A stretch of DNA of 64,000 nt from Callorhinus ursinus (lineage: Eukaryota; Chordata; Mammalia; Carnivora; Otariidae), in contig NW_020312848.1 in the NCBI RefSeq assembly GCF_003265705.1, positions 57,437,737 through 57,501,736 on the forward strand, written 5' to 3'. The first letter of the stretch is position 1; every line of letters begins with the position of its first letter. This document shows, piece by piece, positions 45,898-57,349 of the stretch. The position numbers and the translations under genes were made by a program. Under the pieces are notes generated by a model. That model was not told where the DNA came from, made no database searches, and saw only the letters and a list, made by a program, of their open reading frames with translations.

Positions 45898-48270
45898 GAA
45901 AAGTCAAGGAGACATTTTTTAATCTCTAAAGTTAGTATGAAATGAATAGTGAAAGAACATGTTCAGTAGTGGCTTGATGGTGGGCAGGGGGAGAAAGAGA
46001 ATAACAAAAATTATTGATTAATCTAAATAAAGGCAAGAAAAGAGAGAGAAAAAGAATGCAAAACATGAATTCAGTAGAAAATAAATAATAAAATTTTATA
46101 TAGAAACCCAAATACTTTTAATTTAAATGGATTAAACACTCCAGTTAAAAGATGAAGATTGTGAGATTGCATAAAAAGAAAATGCATCTATATTCTGCTA
46201 CAAGGATCCACTTATAAGACCATAGTAGGAGCATCCAATAAAATTAGACATTTATGTTACCAAAAAAAAAACAAACAAAATGACTTTTAGCATATTAAGG
46301 AAAAGAATATCTAAAAAATTCTAGAGCAAACATTATACTTTATAGTTCCTCCTTAGATCAGCAACGAGACAAGTATACTAGCTATCACCACTTCAATTTG
46401 ACATTTTCCTGGGGTCCTACCCAGTGAAACAGAGAAAGGAAATAAAAGACAAGGTTTGGAAAGAAAGCTTTTTTTTTTTTTTTGCAGATAACATGATCAT
46501 TTATGTTAAGCGCCCTCAAATTCTAGAGATAAATATTATAATTACAAAATTAATTTAGACACTTACTAAAAACAAGAACATTTACAGTTAATTATATTTC
46601 TATAACCCAGAAATAAACAAATAGAAAATTAAATTAAAAACTCTATTATATGAACAATCAAAAACATCAAATTCCTAGGAGAAAATCTGATGAAAGATCT
46701 CGATTAAAAAAAAAGCATTATCAAGATGTATTAAGTTCCTAAATAAATGGGAAAATGTTATGCTTTACATATTGAAAGAATCAGTATTTTATGTTCAACC
46801 AATCCCAATCAAAATTCCAGCTATCATTTTTTGGCCAAAATTAAAAAGTTAATACTAGATGCAATACTAAAGGCAATCTTGAACACAGAGATCAAAGTGG
46901 AAGACTTACACTAAAAGATTTTAAAGCCTATTATAAAGCTGTAGAAGATAATGGTGTGATGTGGATTCAAGATTAGACAAATGGGGAATTGGTACTGATT
47001 CTAGTGTCAAGACAAAGACCCACACATATATTGTCACCTGATGTGAAACAGATGACTACACTGCAGTGAGGAAGCAATGGTCCTTTCAGTGAATGGTGCA
47101 TGGACAATTAGGTATCTATCTGAAAAAAGTCACTTTTGACTCTTAACACATTTCATACAAAACAATAAATTTAGGATGAATATAGATTTAAGTTTGAAGA
47201 TTAAAACAGTAAAGCTTTTAGAAGGAAACAATATTTTTGTGATCTTTGAGTGGACTAAGATTTCTTAAATCCAACACAAAACTTGCTAACCCACCAAGAT
47301 TTAGTACTAGATGTCATTAAATTTAACAACATTCGTTCATCAAAAGACACCTTTAGAAGATGGGAAATGAAAGCCACCAAGTGGGAAGAGATATTTTTCA
47401 GTGTGCACATTGCACAAAGTACACATGATGAAACTGTATAAAGAACTTTTACAGATCAGTGAGAAAAAACCAAATATTTGAACAGTCATGACATTAAAAG
47501 ATTATCCAAATGATCAATAAATACATAAAAAGGCCCTTGAACTCATTAGCAATCAGGAAAATGCAAATTAAAGTCATAAATGTTATTACTAAAAACCCGT
47601 AAAGAATGGCTTAAATAAAAAAAGAGAGAAAATGTCAAAATAACAATTTGTTGCATTTAAGAAAATGTCAAGGCTGTGGAGTGCTTGGATAAATGTACAC
47701 TGCTACAAGTTGTTTGGAAAACTGTTTGTCAATATTTGCTACAGTTGAGCTCTATGCATGCCCCTTTACCCATGCTTTATGACCCAAGAGTTCCCCTCTT
47801 TGGGATATACTCAGCAGAACTGTGTAAATAAGTTAACCAAAAGAAGGGTATAAAAACGTTCATAGCAAGCTCATTAATTAGAGTCTACAAAGGGAAACAA
47901 TCCAGATGTACATCAAGTGAAAAATTAATAAATGCTGCAATATGTGCATGCAACAAAATAATATGCAAGAAGAATGAATAAACTACTACTACACACAACA
48001 ACATTATAGATATAATGTTGGGCATAAGAGGTCAGATACAAAACAATTCATATTGTGTGATTCAATTAATATAATGTTAAAAAATGATGGATATCTCTGG
48101 GAGAAGATATGGTTAGAAAATAGGGAAGAGGTTGGTGGGAGTTTATTGGGTTCTGGTAATAATCTGTTTCTTGATCAGAGGGCTGTTTACTTGGGTGTGT
48201 CCACTTTGTGAATATTCATTGAGCTGCATATTTGTATACAACTCACCACAAACAAACAACAGAAGAATAT

Positions 48271-49523
48271 CAGGATACTATATGTAATGAGTCAGAGGAA
48301 AGTGTTATAAAATAAAATAAAAAACAATAACAAGGTCCAGGAAAGGATGTATCTGATTTTGATGAAGGAGTATAAAGAACTTTTACAGGTCGGTGGAGTA
48401 TCTGATTTTGATGAAGTACAGTGCTGGACAATTAGGCAGTCAAAAATTATGAATGAATTAATGAATCAAAGAAAATGGTGAATATTTACAAAAAATGGTG
48501 AATATTTCATTAAGTTGTGAATTAACTAAATTTAATATATATACACAAATTTGATTACCAGATTATCCAAGGAGCTCAAAAGCAGAATTACAATATTGTA
48601 TATTCTTTGCTAGTGATGTTAAGAAAATAAAGTGAGGTCAGTATTATTATATTTATTTTATAGACATGAAAAAAGGGCAGGCATACAATAGGTAACTCCT
48701 AGTCAGGATAGTCAGTGGGAAAAACCATGTGGAGGAGACACTATTTCCCATATTTGTTTGCTTACGTATACAATCTACATTCAATTGATAAAGAAGGTTC
48801 TTTAGGGAAACTTGTTCTAATGAAAATTAGTTTATATCACCAATGTAACCTGTGGGTCACTGTGTATAGATATTATTACATTATATCAAGACAAATGAAT
48901 CAAATTTTGCTGAACCTTTTCCCTAGCAGCGTAAGGTTGAAGAGCATAAGATCTGTGCAATATTCTCTCACTCACTTCTAAAATATTTCTTGGTACTTCA
49001 CACATGTCATCTCTCTGTGCTCTTTGCTCCTCATGGACTTCTCATGCTTCAGAAGCTACTTGAGATAGTGCACTGCCATAGCTACACTTACTACCACTGA
49101 CCTCCTGCCTCTGTCTATACATCCAAAGTTCCTGTTAAAAAAGGAACTGTAGTCCCTGAGATTGCAGGTCTCAATCAATACTGTGTTTTATGTAGTATTT
49201 TTTACTGCTTTCCTCATACTTTGTAATCTTTGTCAAAAGAGGTAGTGCTTACATTTCATGGAATCCTTAATGAAAATTCCCTTTTCTATTTGTAACCTCT
49301 ATCTCCATAAGTTCTCTCAAGAGGTCATGGAGTCCAGTCATGGTGTGTACTTGAAAAAAACCCTCATACTTCACTTCTGGATATGCCCAAAATAGCTTCA
49401 TGTCCCTGATCTTCTTCAGCAAAATCTCTCTTCCATCCAAAACCTCTCAGTCATATATGCCCACAGTCGTTCTGTTCACTATGGTGTAACACCAGCCTAA
49501 CATGTTGGTGTCTGAGATAAGCT
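48271..49523. other. single-copy DNA with short local duplications
   Basis: 48349-48416 and 48472-48507 hold short direct repeats (see findings). The rest, including 48980-49520, has no recognised gene or repeat. The 88-codon frame at 48715-48981 is unsupported. Confidence 0.5.
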
Positions 49524-49541
49524 CAAATGGATTGTCATTTA

Positions 49542-49740
49542 TTTATTTATTTTTAAAGATTTTATTTATTTATTTGAGAGAGAGAGAATGAGAGATAGAG
49601 AGCACGAGAGGGAAGAGGGTCAGAGGGAGAAGCAGACTCCCTGCCGAGCAGGGAGCCCGATGTGGGACTCGATCCCGGGACTCCAGGATCATGACCTGAG
49701 CCGAAGGCAGTCACTTAACCAACTGAGCCACCCAGGCGCC
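49542..49740 (-). mobile_element. CAN-SINE, antisense
   Basis: It reads TTTATTTATTTTTAAAGATT, GA-rich block, GACTCGATCCCGGGACTCCA, and ends GAGCCACCCAGGCGCC. A perfect 18-bp target-site duplication CAAATGGATTGTCATTTA (49524-49541 and 49741-49758). CpGs are well kept: a young copy. Confidence 0.97.
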
Positions 49741-49804
49741 CAAATGGATTGTCATTTAGACCAAAACCTCCACTGAAAGGAAAGTCTGAAAAGGGATTAT
49801 AAAG

Positions 49805-50225
49805 GAGCTTAAGAAAAGATGAATTCTCATGAGTCTTTTTATGTATTGTGATTGGAAGGTATAATGTTTCCCAGAAATTAAGCTTTTAGCTGAAAGTGAA
49901 GAAGCCTCTGGGCCTCATCTCCATTTCCATAATAGGCTGACTTACTTAATCTACTTTTATTAGGTTCTTTAAATAAGAAGCTGTTTTTGTTTCCCCCGGA
50001 TGCAATAAACTCTCTAAAAATAAGCTCAGGATCAGAATTATTTTTTTTCTTTTTTTAACTCTCCTTTATTTTGGATATGTTATGTTGAATAAATAGTCTG
50101 TATTTAAGAGAGAGCTCAAAATGCTTCTTAATTGTGCTTTTATGACATTTTTTCTCAAATAATCCAAGACATATCTATAAATTCAATGGTAATATAAAAA
50201 CATTTTTATACATGACTTTGTAATT
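49805..50225 (+). repeat. diverged direct duplication, unit 1
   Basis: Aligns colinearly with 50425-50850. Landmark pairs are GAAATTAAGC at 49877 and 50500, AGCTGAAAG, ATAA(A)CTCTCTAAAAATAAG at 50007 and AAAATCTCTAAAAATAAG at 50627, and AACTCTCCTTTATTTT at 50059 and 50678. The family is not recognised. Confidence 0.8.
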
Positions 50226-50424
50226 AGTTAGCATTAAAACATTTGTGTGTTCTAATTAAATTGTTGAACTAAAAGATTTTAGATGAATCAATATATATGT
50301 GAATTTGAATTGGATAATATCTTTACATATTTAGCCACAGGAAATGCAACAGCAGTCAATATAAATTTTTTTCAGTTTGATTAAAAAAAGTTTTTGTTTA
50401 CTTACTGTGTAAATGGAATTCAGA

Positions 50425-50850
50425 TGGGAATTTTTAGAAAACAGAATTCTTACAATGTCTTTTTATATATTATGATCAGAATGTATAATTATTCCCTGAA
50501 ATTAAGCCTTTTTAGCTGAAAGAGAAGCTGCTGGGTCTCATCCTTATTTCCATAAAAATATAATTTAATCTACTCCTTTACTCAGTTCTTTCAATGAAAA
50601 GACAATATTGTTTACCTTAGTTGTAATAAAATCTCTAAAAATAAGTTCAGAAATAGAATTATTTTCACTCTTCTTTAACTCTCCTTTATTTTTGATATGC
50701 TACATTGAACTAATCCTCTGCATTTTAAAGAAATCTCAAAGTGACTCCCAATTGTCTTTTCATGATATTTTCTCTAATAATTCAGATTAAGTCCATGGCC
50801 AAAAATGATTTGGATTTTAAAAATATTTATCTTTTCACAGCTTTGTACTA
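50425..50850 (+). repeat. diverged direct duplication, unit 2
   Basis: Second unit of the pair, offset about 620 bases from unit 1. Similarity extends from GAATTCTTACAATG / GAATTCTCATGAG at the left to the TTTATACATGACTTTGTAAT / CTTTTCACAGCTTTGTACTA region at the right. Open frames in it are short and unrelated to unit 1 frames. Confidence 0.8.
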
Positions 50851-50877
50851 TATTTGGCATTTTATCTTTTTCACTTT

Positions 50878-51083
50878 TTTTTAAAAGATTATTTATTTAT
50901 TTGAGAGAGAGAGAGAGCATGAGAGGGGAGGGGCCGAGGGGAGGGAGGGGGAGAGAGAAAATCTCAAGCCGACTCCACGCTGTATGGGGAGCCCTACATG
51001 GGACTTGATCTCATGACCCTGAGATCATGACCTGAGCTGAAACTGAGTCAGCTGCTTAACCGACTGAGTCACCCAGGTGTCCC
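50878..51083 (-). mobile_element. CAN-SINE, antisense, older subtype
   Basis: It reads TTTTAAAAGATTATTTATTT, GA-rich block, TCATGACCCTGAGATCATGA, the subtype segment GAAACTGAGTCAGCTGC, and ends GAGTCACCCAGGTGTCCC. A 15-bp target-site duplication TATCTTTTTCACTTT (50863-50877 and 51084-51098). Confidence 0.95.
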
Positions 51084-51099
51084 TATCTTTTTCACTTTA

Positions 51100-53312
51100 A
51101 GCAGTTTCTTGGACCAAGGTATAAGTTAAGCCAACATACACACGAAAAATAATGGGATGATGATTTTATAGCTTTGGTCCCAGCTGAAAATAATTTTTGA
51201 AAAAAATGTGACTTAAAGAGCATTTTTGGCTACCTCTGTGTGGCATTCTGGAATGTGGAAATGGAAAGTGATTAGGATCTCTCCTCTAGATATTTAAAAT
51301 CTAGTTAAGGAATACACAAGGAATGTAAAGTGGCCTAAGTGAAAAAATGAAGAAAGTGGCTTGAAAACTGAGAAAATAGAAAGTTTATCTTCCTGGGTTC
51401 AGGAAATGCCTTGTGGAACATGTGGCCAGAGGAATTAGAGCTTGAGAGATTGTTGATAGAAGTAGAAATGTTAGTGTGGGTCATTCTGAGTCAAAATGAC
51501 ATAAGATAAAAACATAAAAACAAAAGGGGTGTGTTGAAGTTTGTTCATTTGTTTAGTGTGAGGAATCTGCCAGGCATAGAGGTAAAAATTAGAAGTAAGC
51601 AGATGGTTATATAAATCTGAAGTTGAAGACAGAGGTTCTCATTTGGAAGCATGTTAATCTCCTTCTCCTCCTCTCCCCTTCTCTCCCCTCCCACCCCATT
51701 CCCTGCCTCCCCTTTGTTTCTTGCCTTGCTACCTACTAGGCTTACAAATATAAATAAGGCTGAATCACTTCTCAAGGAGCTCACGCATTAGTTGGAAGGC
51801 AGACAATTTTAATGGAACAGGATATGTGTCATATTAAGCTATTAGCAAGTTCTATCAAGGGAGTGTCTGATATTTACTTTGGAAAATCAGGCAAAGCTTG
51901 ACATATGGTGATGTTTCAACAGTGTCTAGAGGGCATAACATGGGCAACTTCCCAAGGGAAGGAGTGAAAGCATGCCAAACTGTCAAACTACAGGCATCTT
52001 GATATGAACACAATATTGTATGCATATGGGAGGAGTGGGTAAGATAATAGCAAACCCAAAATCTTACTATGGTTTATATACCATAGTAAGAAATTTTTAA
52101 GATTTGCCCATACTTGATGGTACACCTTTGAAGGACTAACTGGGAGGGGCTATCAAATATATCTGTGTTTTAGAAGCAACTCTCAGATTGAACTATATTA
52201 GAATGGGTCTAATGAGGGAACATGAAGGAAAAATGGCCTTTGGCAGGTTATTCCAATAAGCCAGACAAGACATATTGAGTGTCTAAAATATATCATTATT
52301 TTACTTTCAAAAGGAAAAGTTTGTATTTTTCAATCTGTGAAATACAGACTTCCGGTTTTCATGGAGTCTTATGTGAAGTAGGCATTATATGAAAATTGGA
52401 TAAACAATAGCCTTTGAATGCACACACAAACACACAATTTAAACATTTTTTCTATTTCTTTAATAACAAAATGCAAATTATTTTTAAGTGTTATGGAATT
52501 CACTTTGATTCTCAATTAATATTCTCAATATCTCAATATTTTCAGTTAATAGATAATAAAAGCTACTTTCATTTTGGGGTCCACCAAAAATTTAAGATTA
52601 TATTCAGGCTTGAAAGTATCAGTAATGTATATTAATGTCCAGCTTATTTTGATTTATACAAATGGGTAGATAATGGTGTCATCCATGGAGATAAGGAACA
52701 CAAACGAAAGAGAAGGGCAACATGTTTAGATGTAGATGTTAATCTTAAGTACCTACAGAATTGTCCCAAGAGGCATTTTAAGTGAAAGGAGATGACTGAC
52801 TTCTAGAAATGTCTGGCTTTGATACATAAACCTGGAATATATCATTCTATCTAACTTACTGTCCAGCTAATGATCATTGAGACCATGAATTAGCATTATG
52901 TATGGAGGCAGCGGAGACTGAGCACAAAATTTTAAAAATAGTATCATGAAGAGAAAGCCATGAGTGTTATGATGTAGAAATAGTCAGACAGGTAGATCTA
53001 GAAGACCAAGAGAGACATCCCAACACACAAGAGAGAAACGAATATACCATTTCCTTAAAATATTGTTTTGAATCCTGATGATCCTAATATAGATTTGTTT
53101 TGTTCTTTTTTTTTTTTTTGGAAATCTCTACTGAATTGTATCTACATACAATTATAGAAATATTTTCTTTTAAATGAAAAATAGTTAAACAATCATTTGC
53201 CTTCATTACTGAAATTAAAATAGCAGTTAAAGCAGAGAGTTAATGTGACATTTTATGAATGATATGATATGTGGTATATGAATACGTGACCCACTTTGAT
53301 GACATAAGGTAA
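51100..53312. other. AT-rich DNA with L2-like relics
   Basis: 51730-51900 (AAGGAGCTCACGCATTAGTT GGAAGGCAGAC) and 52190-52275 (CAGGTTATTCCAATAAGCCA GACAAGACA) resemble the widespread L2-type ancient repeats. A CT-rich patch lies at 51657-51715 and a T run at 53107-53119. No gene recognised. Confidence 0.45.
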
Positions 53313-53324
53313 GACTGAATAATT

Positions 53325-53799
53325 TTTTAATTTTTTTCTTTCTTTAAATTTTTTAATTGTTATGTTAATCACCATACATTACATCATTAGTTTTTGATGC
53401 AGTGTTCCATGAGTCATTATCTGTGCATAACACCCAGTGCTCCACGCAGAACGTGCCCTCCTTAATACCCATCACCAGGCTAACCCATCCCCCCAACCCC
53501 CTCCCCTCTAGAACCCTCAGTTTGTTTCTCAGAGTCCATCGTCTCTCATGGTTCGTCTCCCCTTCCGATTTACTCCTCTTCATTCTTCCCCTCCTGCTAT
53601 CTTCTTTTATTTTTCTTCTTAACATATATTGCATTATTTGTTTCAGAGGTACAGATCTGTGATTCAACAGTCTTGCACAATTCACAGCGCTCACCATAGC
53701 ACATACCCTCCCCAATGTCTATCACCCAGCCACCCCATCCTTCCCACCCCCCACCACTCCAGCAACGCTCAGTTTGTTTCCTGAGATTAAGAATTCCTA
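53325..53799 (-). mobile_element. 5'-truncated young LINE-1, 3' UTR only, antisense
   Basis: TTAATTGTTATGTTAATCAC to TTTCCTGAGATTAAGAATTC, nearly identical in order to 27040-27483. Flanks GACTGAATAATTT (53313-53325) and GGCTGAATAATTT after it form the target-site duplication. It stops at the same GAGATTAAGAATTC point where ORF2 ends in the full-length copy, so only non-coding sequence was inserted. Confidence 0.94.
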
Positions 53800-53811
53800 G
53801 GCTGAATAATT

Positions 53812-55924
53812 TGATGTAGTCTTATATTATTTTCAGAATGTCTGGCAAAGAGTTCTCAATGTGCGTGGTGCCTCAGAAAAAATGAAGTTTTAATATCTCT
53901 TAATATCTAATACTTTGCAGAAATTGTTCATGGAAAGGAATCTTGCTTAATAAAGTTAATTTGTATTCCACTTATTAGGAGTCCAGTTTCCAATGAATTC
54001 ACACATTTTTTGTACATTTATTTTGAAAGAAAATTGATGAGTAGAAGCTAAACATCTGTAGCACACATCCAATATTTTGACATGTGAAATTTTAAAACTA
54101 TTCAAATTGATATAATTCTAAACTGTCATCTGTTTTGAAGATGGGTATTTTCCTTTTGTTTGGATGTGAAACAGAATTTCTAGGAAGTAAAATATTATTA
54201 CTGTTGAATTTATATAAAACATCACTAATACTACTGTTCTTGGTATTACATGTACTATCAACTATGACTTGTTCTCTGATTAAGGAACAGCAAATAAAAC
54301 AGCACATTTTTAGAGATATTTTCTAATCAGTTTTTGGAGAAATTCCTGAATCTTACCTGGAAGTAAGATTAGTTTTGCTCTTGCCTTTTGTCGCTTAAAT
54401 ATCAGTGACTAAGCAAAAGCTTTTCATTTCTTAGGGTGTCAGTCTTGAAAACTCCCTGGGCTCCAAATGACCAATTAGTGCCAAAGCAGTGAAGACACTT
54501 CAGTTATCTTGGTTTAGACAGTGAGCAGAGCTTTCTTATGGCTGTTAACAGCCTGATAATTAGACTTCTTTCTGAACACAAGATAAATTCTGTGACAGAT
54601 CCTGGAGTGTTACAAGCACATCATTCATACTATATGTCTAAACCATAGTCTATACACGATACTATAGTCTAAACACAACTTTCTTGTTTTCCTTTTCCTC
54701 CCTCTTTCTTTATATATGATCTTTTGTAGTGTAAATTAGTGTTGCAAAGAAAACGCACATGTTAAAATTACTGAAAATAAGTCCTGTCTTTAAGAATTGT
54801 CTGGTGTGTTTTATAAATAAATTCTAAATCAATAAAGTCAAATTTGGATGTTTAAATTATATACTCATTCAGTTCTTAACTTTCCTATTTGAAATAGTAT
54901 TTTACCTGAGATTTTATATGTTTTATTTTCACATTGATTTATTTTTTGTTTATATATTCATTAGTGGAATACCAAAGCAAGATTAGCTGTGTCTTATACA
55001 GCAACCCCTAGAAAAACAATGTTGTGTAAATTAATGAAGTTAATAAATGTGAAATACTTAGAATACAAGAAAGTGTATATAAACATGATTTTGTACTATT
55101 CTTAATCACTTTTATATATTTGCAATTATCCTATTAATGGGTTTAGTCAGTACTTGCAGCTTGTTCCAATATAATTAAGATATATTTTATTGTATTCTCA
55201 ATTTTCACCATCAAGTTTATAATAAAATTCTCTCCTGGTGTTCTTATAATCCATTTATATACACACTTTCCTGGACATGATCCAAATGGACTACTTTATA
55301 AGAAATTAGAACATCACTATATTTTTAGTTTTTAAGTATTTCATAGGATATTTAAATTTACTTTATTTGAGGTAACAGAATTTTAAGTATTTTATACTTA
55401 ATGTCACTATTTTGATTTAAATGAATTTTGAAGGACTTAATTCAATTGATTTTTGAGAATTTCAATTTATATAACTGAATTTTCCAAAATATTTTCTGGG
55501 ACCCCTGATTAGCTGATTTATAGCCTCTTGATTTCCGCTCTTCTCACTATAGCAGAAATTTCTGGCCAACATGAAGATTTAGTCCCACCAGAATTCTAGG
55601 ACCAATCCTGAATTTGGTTAAGAGCAATTTCAGCAGCAAACCCCTCAACTATGAGATTTAGCACTTTCACAGTGTTTCTCTGAATGTTATTTTCTGATGT
55701 TAGCTCTAGTAACTACTTTTCTGCCTTATTCCACTCACCCTGAAAGCGGTCCCCTTTCCTACTTTTTCCAAATCATAAAACCCAATGCTGTCCTTGAATT
55801 ACATGCTAGGAAAATGCTATTAATTGGCAAACATCTTTCATACCACCTGCTTCACTGCTGGGATTTCTTATTACTAATTCCATCAAATATAATAAAATCA
55901 ATTCTCTAATGTATTAAACATGTT
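53812..55924. other. single-copy region
   Basis: AT-rich; no interspersed repeat or exon recognised. 54330-54620 is a candidate conserved non-coding stretch (findings). Short frames at 54098-54326 (both strands) and 55697-55909 lack support. Confidence 0.5.
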
Positions 55925-55941
55925 AAGAGGTCTTGTTATTC

Positions 55942-56136
55942 GGGGCGCCTGGGTGGCTCAGTCGTTAAGCGTCTGCCTTTGGCTCAGGCCATGATCCGAG
56001 GGTCCTGGGATCGAGCCCCGCATTGGGCTCCCTGCTTGGCGGGAAGCCTGCTTCTTCTTCTCCCACTCCCCCTGCTTGTGTTCCTGCTCTTGCTGTCTCT
56101 CTCTCTGTCAAATAAATAAATAAAATCTTAAAAAAA
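55942..56136 (+). mobile_element. CAN-SINE, sense, near consensus
   Basis: Head GGGGCGCCTGGGTGGCTCAG, TCGTTAAGCGTCTGCC, B box in GGGATCGAGCCCCGC, CT-rich body, tail AAATAAATAAATAAAATCTT (AATAAA signals plus a TCTT Pol III stop, typical of T+ class SINEs). A 17-bp target-site duplication with one mismatch (AAGAGGTCTTGTTATTC, 55925-55941 and 56137-56153). Best-preserved copy in the window. Confidence 0.97.
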
Positions 56137-56153
56137 AAGAGATCTTGTTATTC

Positions 56154-57060
56154 ACTCTCCTATACCCACAAAATAAGTGTTTGCTTAAGATGTCTTTCAT
56201 TGCTATACTTAAAGAATAGGATGTACATTTCTAGTATTTGAGAATCACTCTGTATTTTGGTGTCCTTCCTATACCTAAGGCAGGTATGGCTGCAGTGCGT
56301 CTTTTCCCCAAGTTGGCCTCATTGCACAAGTTGATAATGCTCACCACTCTAGCAGCAAAAACTTACGTATCAGATCTCCAAAATATAATTTACAAATAGA
56401 ATTAAGAAATATGTCAGTGTAAGCATATTAAAAAACTCTATCTCATTAATTGTCCTTAAAGAATGTGAAAACTGTTGCTGGCTAGTGTTGGGGCAGGGAA
56501 AGAGCTGAGGAGAAGGGAAAAGCAGAACTGAGGCATGCACAATTCAGAATGAAAACCTAAGCTTCTTGGGTCATCATACCAAGGATGGTGGTCCAACCAT
56601 GGCCTCTGAATGTACCAGAGTAAATTAATTTTCTATTGCTGTGTAACAATAATTACAATAAGCTTAAAGACCAACAGTGTTGATTAAGGGAGGAAGATAA
56701 GTAAGACTCTTTGTACCCCTGTTGGTATTTTGAGGATGTAACACACCAACTCTAACTCCTAAGGGTGATTTTATTTATGTTGAGTCTTTCATAATATAAA
56801 ATGGTTTAAAAACAATGTGCTCTCTTTGTGGAAATTTAGGGAAAACGAAAAATAACTTCAAGACTCATGGTCCTAAGACTCAAAAGAACAAAACTTTTTT
56901 GTATGTGTGTTTCTAAAGATCATTTGTTTCTGTTTAGAAATGTTTAATTATGTCAATAAAAGCACATAAGCACACATATACACACACAATTTTTGGTAAA
57001 TAAGAACCACTTAAGATAAATAATCATGAAGCAACTTTTTTTCCCTCTCAATTCCTTTTT
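56154..57060. other. single-copy DNA with LTR-like fragment
   Basis: 56618-56680 (TTTTCTATTGCTGTGTAACA) resembles the start of an antisense MaLR-like repeat that may continue at 57062. No gene recognised. Confidence 0.45.
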
Positions 57061-57061
57061 T

Positions 57062-57345
57062 TTTTTTTAAGGAATACTAATTTATTATCTTACGATTATG
57101 GGGAAGTCAGAAGTCCAAAATGGATTTGCAGAGCTATATTCCTTCTGGAGGCTCTATGTTCATTTGTTTGTTTTTCCCAGCTTCTGGAGGCCACCTGCAT
57201 CCTTGGCTCACAGCCTCCTCTTCCATCTTCAAGTGCAGCCGTGTAGCAGCCTTGAATTTTAATCTCCATCTCTGTTTCCCTCTTTCTTCATATCTCTGTC
57301 TCTATTTTGAGGTACATAGGTCACCATGAAACCAGGGGGCTCAAA
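57062..57345 (-). mobile_element. MaLR-like LTR relic, antisense
   Basis: AATTTATTATCTTACGATTA, AGTCAGAAGTCCAAAATGGA, TCTGGAGGCCACCTGCATCC TTGGCTC, CTCCTCTTCCATCTTCAAG follow the order of an antisense MaLR-type LTR. Diverged; subfamily uncertain. Confidence 0.55.
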
Positions 57346-57349
57346 ATGG

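Larger units (their letters stand above)
45020..48270 (+). mobile_element. ancient HAL1/L1M-type LINE, sense
   Basis: An ORF1-like part: ATTATCCAAGCTGATGAAAG, and after a SINE, ACATTATAATCAAATTGCTG with CAACCAGAGAAAAGAGACAT. An ORF2-like part: GCAGATAACATGATCATTTA (remnant of the FADD motif region), GGCAATCTTGAACACAGAGA, CCTATTATAAAGCTGTAGAA, GGAAATGAAAGCCACCAAGT, GGAAAATGCAAATTAAAGTC. The spacing between the ORF1- and ORF2-like parts is too short for an intact element, so a deletion or two elements are involved. Far more diverged than the L1s at 27-34 and 42-44 kb. Confidence 0.75.

Noticed and set aside
55942..56136. tRNA gene suggested by A- and B-box-like sequence
   Set aside because: The tRNA-like head belongs to a CAN-SINE with CT-rich body, A-tail and target-site duplication; no cloverleaf gene is present.
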